Positions 36,104 through 44,311 of a stretch of DNA of 64,000 nucleotides are shown here, piece by piece. Position 1 is the stretch's first letter. Each line of letters begins with the position of its first letter. A program made the translations under genes and the position numbers. The DNA comes from JAHBNG01 sp039028975 (lineage in GTDB: Bacteria > Chloroflexota > Anaerolineae > Caldilineales > Caldilineaceae). The notes beneath the pieces were generated by a model. The model saw nothing but the letters and a program-made list of their open reading frames with translations, was not told the DNA's origin and ran no database searches. The stretch spans positions 1 through 64,000 of the forward strand of contig JBCCHB010000075.1 of NCBI GenBank assembly GCA_039028975.1, read 5' to 3'.

Positions 36104-39100
36104 ATGTGTACCAATAAATCTTCATACGCTTTTCAAATTGATTATTGGCAACAAAAACTTGCCAACCTCTCTACTTTGGATTTGCCTATTCGGAAGATCC
36201 GCCCGGAGCGACAGATAAGAGATAGTGCTGAATATGTTTTTGCAGTTTCGTCATCACTGAAAGAACAGGTCCACCAATTTGCCCAGCAAGAGTCAATGAG
36301 CGTCTTTGCCATTCTACTTGCCGCCTTCAAAGCACTTCTCTACCGCTATAGTGGACAGACTGACATCGTAGTGGGTACAATTATTGATGGCCGAGTAGAT
36401 CATGGGTTTATTCGAGGTGCTACGGATCTAGTTGATGACCTAGTTAATGATCAAATCAGCGACGAACCCAGTCTGAATTTTTCAGAATTGATCAGCCCTA
36501 AACAAAATTATCTTGCTCTTCGAACAGATCTAACCGGCCCTGTTACCTTTCAGGAATTGAGTCGACAAGTGTCCCTTGTCTATCGGCAGGGACTTGCCAA
36601 CAAAGACATTCCGTTTGATGAGATTCTTTCAATACTGAATGAAGGCCATGACGCAAGCACTCTTCCAGTTTTTCAACTCATGTTTGAATGGGCAGCCGAT
36701 TCAGTAGAATCCTTCTCGGATCTTGCTTCCACTCAGATTGACTGGCCTCATGAAAGCCCGTTGGTGGATTTTACCTTACGAATAAGCGAAAGTAACGGGC
36801 CGCTAAGTGGTCATATTGCATATAACAAAGAGCTCTTTGATGCAGATAGTATCGAAAGAGTGGCCGATCATTTCCTAACACTTCTATCAAGCGGGGTTAA
36901 TCAGCCTGCCAAGAAGATAACCGAGTTAGAGTTGTTGAGTGCGCCAGAACGAGACCGTATGCTGGTAGAATGGAATCAGACAGCGCTTCAGCTACCTACT
37001 AACCCCTTATTACATCATCTCTTTGAGCAACAAACCCACAAGACGCCGGAACGAATTGCGGCATGCTTCAATGACCAACAGTGGACCTATGCGACGCTGG
37101 AGAAAAAATCCACTGCGTTAGCTATCTATCTACAAGAGCAAGGTGTAAAGCCGGGTATTCTTGTAGGCATTTACATGGAGCGCTCGTTGGAGATGCTTCT
37201 CTCTCTCCTGGCCATTCTTAAAGCTGGCGGCGGTTATGTTCCGTTGGATCCAGCCTTTCCCCAAGATCGGTTGGCTTATATGGTAGCAGATTCGGGAATT
37301 CCACTCTTACTCACTCAACAAGAGTTAGTGGGCCAGATCTTTGAGCATGAAGCTCAACTTGTTTGCGTAAATGAAGAGTGGTCGAAGATCGAAGAGGCTG
37401 CTTTACAGACGTCGGTTCTCTCAAAGAAGCACCTACCCGAGCCGTCAGATTTGGCTTATGTCATCTACACATCTGGCTCTACGGGCAAACCGAAAGGCGT
37501 GCAGATTCCCCACATTGCTGCCTGCAACTTCTTACTGACCATGTCAGAGCGCCCGGGCATTGACGAGTCGGACGTCTTACTAGCCGTGACGACCCTCTCC
37601 TTTGATATTGCTTTACTCGAGCTATTCCTACCGCTTACTGTGGGAGCCAAAGTGGTAATTGCCTCGCGCGAAGTCGCTGCTGATGCACATCTTCTACACA
37701 CTATGATGAATGATGCTGGTGTGACGATGATGCAGGCAACACCGGCAACATGGCGTATGCTGATGGAAATCGGCTGGCATAAGGGCGCTGGGCTAAAGGC
37801 ACTTTGTGGCGGTGAACCCTTTCCTGTTGATTTGGCAGAACGTCTGCTGGAATGCTGCGACTCAGTCTGGAACATGTATGGTCCTACTGAAACAACCGTC
37901 TGGTCGACTCTCCATCAGCTGAGATCCATTGAGGCACCTATCTCCATTGGCCGTCCCATTGCCAATACAGAGATCTACATCTTGGATGCATTCCTTCAGC
38001 CTGTACCCATTGGAATACCAGGTATTCTTTATATCGGTGGGACAGGCGTTGCGCAAGGATACCTAAATCGGCCTGAGCTGACCTCTGAAAAGTTCATTGC
38101 CCATCCATTTAGAGAGGATGTGAAGGCCTGCATCTATAACACAGGGGATATGGCCCGTTATTTGCCTGACGGCCAGATCGAATGCCTGGGACGGATTGAT
38201 CATCAAGTCAAAGTAAGGGGCTTTCGGATCGAGCTCGGTGAAATCGAAACCGTGTTAAGTGCCTACCCCGGTCTTAGCCAGAACGCGGTCATTGCCCACG
38301 AAGAAAGCCCAGGGCATAAAGTCTTGGTGGCTTATCTATTGATGGATGGGAGCCATGAAGTGTCTGCTTCTGACCTGCCAATCTCTACCCCGTCTGTACG
38401 AGAGCTACGTGATTTCCTTAAAGCAAAATTGCCTGCTTACATGATACCATCCCGCTTTGTTCTCCTCAATGAGATGCCGTTGACACCAAATGGCAAAATC
38501 GATCGGTTGGCACTTCCCGATGTGAAGGGAAAGCTGATTCAGGGGCAGGGTGACAAGGTTTTGCCGAGGGATGAGGTTGAAGTTTTCCTAAAGAGTTTGT
38601 TTGAGGAGGTACTCCACATCAGCCCCGTCGGCATCCATGATGATTACTTTGGGCTTGGTGGCACATCCATCATCGCAGCACGACTTTTCTCCAGAATCGA
38701 TGGACGGTTCGGCAGAAAACTCCCTTTGAATACATTGCTCAATGCACCAACCATTAGTCAACTGGCTAACATTGTACGCAACCACTCAGAGACTTCTTCA
38801 TGGTCCTGCCTTGTGAAAATTCGGGAAGGGCTAGACGCTACACGCCCACCGCTATTCTTGTTTCATGGGGCTGGTGGCGCCGTTCTGCTCTATCGCGAGT
38901 TGGCTAATCAACTCGATCCAGGTGTGACAGTCTACGGACTCCAGGCGTGGGGGCTGAATGGCGAGCACCCACCCCATCAGACTATAGAAGAGATGGCTCA
39001 GCGCTACCTTGACGAAATCGAGCAGGTTCATCCAAGCGGTCCCTATCAATTGGCTGGTTATTGTATGGGTGGTACCATTGCCCTGGAAGTGGCCCAACGC

Positions 39101-39748
39101 TTACAGCGCCGCGGGCATACTGTATCCTTAGTTGCGCTGCTAGAGACCTACAATTGGTCACGGCAAGGTAACCCATCTCGAGTGCAACGACTACGACATC
39201 AGGCAGAAAAGGTCCTCTTTCACCTGATGAATTTGGGGTTGTCTGATTCCGCAGGGCGGAGTTCTTTTCTCAAAGAGAAGGTGGATGAGGCACGACGAAG
39301 AGTTCGGATGGCCATAAAGGATAGAACAAGACTTGGAGGGTCGGGACAAAATGGCACAGAAGATGGTGATGACGTGCTGGCCACGGCTTCGCAAATTTGG
39401 GAGATCAATGATGAAGCGGCGCTTCTCTATCAACCCCAAGTATTTGCCGGAACGATTGTTCATATCCGGCCGCGTAAAGAATATACTCAGTATGCTAAGC
39501 CAGAACTTGGGTGGGACACCGTTGGGCTAGAGGGTGTAGATAAGTCTATTTTGAATGTATACCCCGCAGGTATGTTGGTTGAACCATTTGTTAGCGAGTT
39601 AGCAAGTGAACTCAATAACCGATTGGTGGCCTCCCCTGAACGGGTTCTTTCAAATATAGATAGCAAGAAAAGCGCTGACTTCCTATCGTGGAATTTCCCA
39701 GAGCGGATTGGTCCTGAGTCAGAACAAGACTTTTCTAGTAAAGTATAA
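36104..39748 (+). CDS. Nonribosomal peptide synthetase: half-C - A - PCP - thioesterase
   Basis: Residues about 10-275 are only the C-terminal half of a condensation domain. They begin at the YWQQKL segment that normally follows HHxxxDG, and the catalytic His motif is absent. The adenylation domain (about 285-800) has YIYTSGSTGKPKG, SFDIALLELF with the alpha-amino-binding Asp (D501), MYGPTETTVWS, NTGDMARYLPDG and a final NGKIDRLAL Lys. The carrier domain has LGGTSI (phosphopantetheine Ser855). The thioesterase (about 900-1170) has GYCMGG with Cys987 where Ser is usual. The last 31 codons and the stop coincide with a MITE-like repeat. Likely an acid-activating enzyme that needs a carrier-modifying transferase from elsewhere. 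Confidence 0.9.
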   Translation: MCTNKSSYAFQIDYWQQKLANLSTLDLPIRKIRPERQIRDSAEYVFAVSSSLKEQVHQFAQQESMSVFAILLAAFKALLYRYSGQTDIVVGTIIDGRVDHGFIRGATDLVDDLVNDQISDEPSLNFSELISPKQNYLALRTDLTGPVTFQELSRQVSLVYRQGLANKDIPFDEILSILNEGHDASTLPVFQLMFEWAADSVESFSDLASTQIDWPHESPLVDFTLRISESNGPLSGHIAYNKELFDADSIERVADHFLTLLSSGVNQPAKKITELELLSAPERDRMLVEWNQTALQLPTNPLLHHLFEQQTHKTPERIAACFNDQQWTYATLEKKSTALAIYLQEQGVKPGILVGIYMERSLEMLLSLLAILKAGGGYVPLDPAFPQDRLAYMVADSGIPLLLTQQELVGQIFEHEAQLVCVNEEWSKIEEAALQTSVLSKKHLPEPSDLAYVIYTSGSTGKPKGVQIPHIAACNFLLTMSERPGIDESDVLLAVTTLSFDIALLELFLPLTVGAKVVIASREVAADAHLLHTMMNDAGVTMMQATPATWRMLMEIGWHKGAGLKALCGGEPFPVDLAERLLECCDSVWNMYGPTETTVWSTLHQLRSIEAPISIGRPIANTEIYILDAFLQPVPIGIPGILYIGGTGVAQGYLNRPELTSEKFIAHPFREDVKACIYNTGDMARYLPDGQIECLGRIDHQVKVRGFRIELGEIETVLSAYPGLSQNAVIAHEESPGHKVLVAYLLMDGSHEVSASDLPISTPSVRELRDFLKAKLPAYMIPSRFVLLNEMPLTPNGKIDRLALPDVKGKLIQGQGDKVLPRDEVEVFLKSLFEEVLHISPVGIHDDYFGLGGTSIIAARLFSRIDGRFGRKLPLNTLLNAPTISQLANIVRNHSETSSWSCLVKIREGLDATRPPLFLFHGAGGAVLLYRELANQLDPGVTVYGLQAWGLNGEHPPHQTIEEMAQRYLDEIEQVHPSGPYQLAGYCMGGTIALEVAQRLQRRGHTVSLVALLETYNWSRQGNPSRVQRLRHQAEKVLFHLMNLGLSDSAGRSSFLKEKVDEARRRVRMAIKDRTRLGGSGQNGTEDGDDVLATASQIWEINDEAALLYQPQVFAGTIVHIRPRKEYTQYAKPELGWDTVGLEGVDKSILNVYPAGMLVEPFVSELASELNNRLVASPERVLSNIDSKKSADFLSWNFPERIGPESEQDFSSKV
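39655..39748 (+). repeat. MITE-like element, family 1, inside the 3' end of the NRPS gene
   Basis: The 93-base stretch TATAGATAGCAAGAAAAG ... CTTTTCTAGTAAAGTATA aligns without gaps to the 12768-12860 copy, at about 68 of 93 positions by hand count. The terminal A+T of the right repeat provides the TAA stop at 39746-39748. The orientation is the same as the copy at 44178. Confidence 0.75.
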
Positions 39749-40021
39749 CAGGTGTACCAAACCTGTCGAGCTTGAGTGATGGAACGACTCTATTTTAAGT
39801 TTCGTCGGTACATTTAATTTCCTGCAGCGGAGTGAACACCCTCAGATTTGGGGCGGTTTAGAGCCGTTTTCGGTCGCTTGCCGCTGCGCAAGTAAGGCTT
39901 ACCCACAAAAAATAGCTACTCAACATCCTCTGCACCAGTCAAGAAGAGTGTTGCTGAGTCTGGAGACATGAAGCGTGTACGTTAGTTTTGTGGAACGGTC
40001 TAAAAGAGCAAATCTGCAAAT

Positions 40022-43000
40022 ATGAAAATACCGTATGAGAATCAGCTACGTAAGTCTATAACGCTCTTCGTCATGAATGAGAAAAAGGTTAAACAAATTC
40101 GGGTGACAATTTGGAGAAGCAAGTTATTTCGGCTTCTCCTCTTACTTGGGTTGCTAATGGGAGGCCCCTATCTCATAGGACGTAGCGCCATCAATCCAGC
40201 TCATGGTGCACCAGTTGCCCAGCAGAATGTAGCCGATCTCCAAAAAGCAAATCAAGCTTACGATCAGGGTCTGGCATTGCTTAGCCAGCGAAAATGGTTG
40301 GCCGCGCTAAAAGAGTTAAGTACTGCTCGTGAACTTTACGAAAAAAGCGAAAATGCCTATGGGAACGGATTGAGCTGGTTCTATATCGGTCAGGTTGGGA
40401 GAGAGCTGAAACAGTATTCCGATGCGCTTGGCGCATATGAGCAGAGCCTAGCAATCTGGGAAGAAAGCGGCAATGTTCAGATGCGTGGTCAAACCTTAGA
40501 AGAGATAGGCCACCTCCACTATCGGAATGGTGACGGAGAAAAGGCCCAAGAGACCTACGAGCAGCTTCTTACTCTTTGGCTTGAGGCAGGAGATGAAGCC
40601 AATGAAGCACGTAGCCGATATCGGATTGGCTTCTTCTATGAGGAAGTAGGGCAGGATGAGATCGCCCTAGAGTACTTCCAGCAAGCTCAAGAGTTAGCCA
40701 CTAGAACTGGGGACTTTATCCTAATGGGCGAAGTGGCCGAGCGATTGGGGAGCATGTTCTCCAGATTTAATGCCTATGATGATGCGTTGCAACAGTACCA
40801 AATGGCCCTTACCGTCTGGGAAGATTCCTTGGACTTACGTGGACAGGCCCGTGTACTGGCAGATATTGGGCAGCTTCATGAATTACAAGATCAGGACGAC
40901 GATGCCTTGTCCCAATTTACTCAAGGTCTAGCCTTGGCTCAGCAGATGGGTGATTGGGGATTACAAGCAGAAATTCAGGCAAGGATGGGGCTATTCCACC
41001 GAGACAGTGAACGGTTTGAAGAGGCCATTACGGCCTATGACGCCTCAATAGAATTGTGGCGCACCATTGGCGATCCAAGCAACGAGGCTCGAACGTTGGC
41101 GGACGTAGCCCTAGTCTACGGTGCATCTGGCGATGAAGAAAAATTCGATACTCACTTCGAAGACGCCTTGGCCGTTGCGGACCGCATCCGAGACATTGGG
41201 CTAAAATCCAATCTCTATGAGAGAATTGCTGCCTTTTACCGAAGTACCGATCTCCATGAAGAGGCCCTTGCCGCATATGAGCAGGCGCTAATCTTTATTG
41301 AAGAGACTATCGATCTGGATGCACGAGCACGAGTTGAAAGGGATATTGGCTTTTCCCTCATTTCGCTGGAGCGAGAAGACGAGGCGATTGAATCCTTTCA
41401 AAATGCGCTCAGCTCTGCTAAGGAAGTATCATCCGATCAGATCCAAGCAGAAGCGTTGGAATGGCTTGGCATTATCTATCGAGGACAGCAGAATGGGCCA
41501 TTTGCGTTGCGACACTATAGACAGTCTTTGGCTATGTGGCAAGGAATTGGAAGCAGCCAAGCCGAAAGTCGCCTGCTGCGAGAGATCGGCTTGGTCTATG
41601 ATGAAGTTCTAGAGAACCCTGAGCAGGCCCTCAGCTCTTATGAATCCTCGCTAGAGATTGCTACCGACATTGGTGATCGGTTACTGCAAGGCCAATCCCT
41701 GGATCGAATAGGCGTGTTGAATCGCAAGGAAGAGCGCAACGGCAGAGCACTATTCTTCTTCCGGCGTTCTTTGGCTATTTGGCAAGATTTAGCAGAACAT
41801 GAGGAGCAGGCCAAAACGTTGGGTGAGATGGCTGTGACCTATGCCCAAATGGAAGAGGCTGATCAAGCTTTGGAAACGTTTGCCCAGGCTCTGACTCTGG
41901 CAGAGGAGGTTGAGGAAGAGACTTTGGTTGCTGAGCTGTTGGAAAAGCAAGGTGACTTCTACCTGGATAGTGAGGAATTTGCTCAAGCTCAAAGTGTCTA
42001 TCAGACAGCTTTGGCAATTTGGCAGGACGAAGAGGATCTGGCACGTCAGGCCAGTATCTATCGATCGATTGCGTTTGTCTACCGAGATCAGTCTGATAGC
42101 GACTCTGCCTTAGAATCATTAGATCTAGCGTTGAATCTCGCCCAGAACGCCCAAGATCGCCGTCTCTTAGCCGAAATTCAGGAGTGGCAAGGTATCTTGC
42201 TGCGTGCCCAAGGAGACACCGCTGCAGACAACGCATTGACAGCCTACCAAGGTGCGCTCGCAAGCTGGCAGGCATTGGACAACTCGGTCGGGGAAGCGCG
42301 TGTTCTGCGTGAGCTTGGTCTACTCTATGATGAAGTGTTAGATGACGGAGACGAAGCCCTTGACTACTATGAGGCGGCATTAGCCGTTGGCGAACAATCT
42401 GGAGAACCGCTGCTTCAGGCCCAGATCCTGGGGAGCATAGGAGCACTCTATCGGGAGGATGATCAATCTGAACTCGCTCTTACAGCGTTAGATAAGGCAT
42501 TGGCTATCTGGACCGAGCTGGATGACGACGATGGGCGGGCAAACGTGCTTGGTGAGTTGGGCTTGGTACGCTCTAGCTTGGGTGAAACGGAGACGGCGGT
42601 CACGCTCTTGAATGACGCCCTGACTTTAGCTGAATCGAGCGAGGATAAGCGAATCAGCGGACAGCTTTTCGAAAAACTGGCCACCGTCTATCAGGAGGGC
42701 GAGCAGCTTCCATTGGCGTTAGAGACCTTTGCAAAGGCAGTGGAAGCATGGGAGGCAGCTGAGGAACCAATAGATGTGGCGCGCGTCTCTAGGGATGTAG
42801 CACTTGTCTACTATCAAGGTGACCAAGATGCCCAGGCACTAACAGCACTAGAGAAAGCATACCAATTGGCTGACGCGGCTGACTCCCCCCGCCTCCAGGC
42901 AGAGGTTTTAGAGTGGCAGGGAATAATTTACCGCAGCCAAAAAGAGGCTGACAAGGCGATTGAGGCGTATAACCAGTCGCTTGCCGGATGGCGAACACTT

Positions 43001-44107
43001 CGTAACCAAGTGGGTGAAGGACGTCTTTTACGTGAAATTGGCCTAGTCTATGACGAAGTGTTGGATGACGGTGTTCAAGCGATTGAGTACTATCAAGACG
43101 CATTGGCAATCGCTGTTGAAACAGCCGACCAGACTCTGGAAGGGCAAGTGGAGGAACGGATCGGTGCATTTTATACCGACCTGCGCCAATATGATTTAGC
43201 TCTAGCCTCTTACGAGAAAGCGCTTGCTATTGTCCGTTCGGAGGGCAATCAGGAGAACGAACCTCTCTTGGTTGCTGATCTCGGTTTTGTTTATGAATCT
43301 CTTGGCCAGCTTGATGTAGCGTTGAACCAATATCAGAATGCATTAAGTTTGGCTGAAGATAGCAGCAATACGACCTCGGAGGCTCAGATTCTGCAGCGCT
43401 TGGGTGACTACTACCGTAACCGCCAGCAGTATGGTCAGGCAATTGATGTATATACGCAGAGTTTAGCTGGGTGGCAATCTGCGGAGAATAGCCGCAATGT
43501 GATCAATAGCCATCGCCTATTGGGATCTGTTTATCAAGCTTTGGGGCAAAATCAACAGGCTGAAACGCAACTTCGCACTGGTCTTACCTTGGCACAAGAG
43601 GTCGAAGATCAGTTGATGATTGGGTCTATGCAAGAGGAGTTGGGTACCTTCTTCTGGAGCCTAAGCCAATACATTCCTGCCCTAGCAGCTTATGAGGAGA
43701 CGCTAACCATCTGGCAAGCGCAAGAAAATGCTGAAAATGAGCTACGGGTGCGTCGAAACATCTGGCTCATTCTCAATATTCTACGAAATTATCCCGCCGC
43801 CATTCCCTATTCAGTTGGGAATGTAGGCATTCGTTCTCCCCAGAATGGTGCAGTCGTATCCGGTCTCGTGGACGTTGATGTGTTGGCACAAGATCCGGAA
43901 CTGTGGAAGATCCAACTTGATGTCATATTTTTCGAAGACCCAGCCCAAGAATCCTTCTTGAAGCTAGATTACTTCCCCGTTTGGGGTACATTGGAGACAC
44001 TTGATACAAGAGGATGGCCGAATGGTACCCATCGGCTACGCATGAGAGTTGTGCGCCCCGATACAAATTACGACGAATACTTTACGACGATTACAGTGCA
44101 AAATTAA
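40022..44107 (+). CDS. Exported giant tetratricopeptide-repeat protein
   Basis: The 1361-residue protein has an N-terminal signal-anchor (LFRLLLLLGLLMGGPYLIG, about 37-57). About 30 TPR units of 40 residues follow, each with the A..YEQALAIW-like second helix. A C-terminal beta domain (about 1260-1361) starts VGIRSPQNGAVVSG and reads like an Ig-type/CARDB-like module. A longer repeat of six TPRs (about 242 residues) recurs at residues 480, 721 and 964, each with EWxGIxxR followed by REIGLVYDEVL. The protein probably acts as an extracytoplasmic scaffold. It lies between the two NRPS genes, and MITE-like copies border it on both sides. The start ATG 40022 is taken, with 40073 as an alternative. 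Confidence 0.8.
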   Translation: MKIPYENQLRKSITLFVMNEKKVKQIRVTIWRSKLFRLLLLLGLLMGGPYLIGRSAINPAHGAPVAQQNVADLQKANQAYDQGLALLSQRKWLAALKELSTARELYEKSENAYGNGLSWFYIGQVGRELKQYSDALGAYEQSLAIWEESGNVQMRGQTLEEIGHLHYRNGDGEKAQETYEQLLTLWLEAGDEANEARSRYRIGFFYEEVGQDEIALEYFQQAQELATRTGDFILMGEVAERLGSMFSRFNAYDDALQQYQMALTVWEDSLDLRGQARVLADIGQLHELQDQDDDALSQFTQGLALAQQMGDWGLQAEIQARMGLFHRDSERFEEAITAYDASIELWRTIGDPSNEARTLADVALVYGASGDEEKFDTHFEDALAVADRIRDIGLKSNLYERIAAFYRSTDLHEEALAAYEQALIFIEETIDLDARARVERDIGFSLISLEREDEAIESFQNALSSAKEVSSDQIQAEALEWLGIIYRGQQNGPFALRHYRQSLAMWQGIGSSQAESRLLREIGLVYDEVLENPEQALSSYESSLEIATDIGDRLLQGQSLDRIGVLNRKEERNGRALFFFRRSLAIWQDLAEHEEQAKTLGEMAVTYAQMEEADQALETFAQALTLAEEVEEETLVAELLEKQGDFYLDSEEFAQAQSVYQTALAIWQDEEDLARQASIYRSIAFVYRDQSDSDSALESLDLALNLAQNAQDRRLLAEIQEWQGILLRAQGDTAADNALTAYQGALASWQALDNSVGEARVLRELGLLYDEVLDDGDEALDYYEAALAVGEQSGEPLLQAQILGSIGALYREDDQSELALTALDKALAIWTELDDDDGRANVLGELGLVRSSLGETETAVTLLNDALTLAESSEDKRISGQLFEKLATVYQEGEQLPLALETFAKAVEAWEAAEEPIDVARVSRDVALVYYQGDQDAQALTALEKAYQLADAADSPRLQAEVLEWQGIIYRSQKEADKAIEAYNQSLAGWRTLRNQVGEGRLLREIGLVYDEVLDDGVQAIEYYQDALAIAVETADQTLEGQVEERIGAFYTDLRQYDLALASYEKALAIVRSEGNQENEPLLVADLGFVYESLGQLDVALNQYQNALSLAEDSSNTTSEAQILQRLGDYYRNRQQYGQAIDVYTQSLAGWQSAENSRNVINSHRLLGSVYQALGQNQQAETQLRTGLTLAQEVEDQLMIGSMQEELGTFFWSLSQYIPALAAYEETLTIWQAQENAENELRVRRNIWLILNILRNYPAAIPYSVGNVGIRSPQNGAVVSGLVDVDVLAQDPELWKIQLDVIFFEDPAQESFLKLDYFPVWGTLETLDTRGWPNGTHRLRMRVVRPDTNYDEYFTTITVQN

Positions 44108-44177
44108 GCTCTGATGACATTTGGGGATTTGCGGTGGCTCTCATCGCCGAAACGAATGAAATGTCAGCACAATTAGC

Positions 44178-44290
44178 TATAGACGGCCAGAAAAGCTTAT
44201 ACCTATGAAGATGGGTAAGTCCTCTCTTCTGGGGATTTCCCAAAGTGGATCGGTCGCCAGTCGGGACAAGACTTTCCCAGCGAAGTATAC
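44178..44290 (+). repeat. MITE-like element, family 1, in the leader of the second NRPS-like gene
   Basis: The ends TATAGACGGCCAGAAAAG and ACTTTCCCAGCGAAGTATA are inverted repeats. The interior has ATGAAGATGGGTAAGTCC and GGATTTCCCAAAGTGGATCG, matching the 12766 and 39655 copies. It ends 21 bases before ATG 44312 and therefore makes up most of the gene's 5' leader. Confidence 0.75.
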
Positions 44291-44311
44291 AGTTCAGAAT
44301 TAACAACCTAT

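Noticed and set aside
41775..42446. 223-codon minus-strand frame inside the TPR gene
   Set aside because: It is a by-product of the repetitive codon pattern of the TPR units; its translation is rich in Arg/Leu/Pro/His and lacks any domain.
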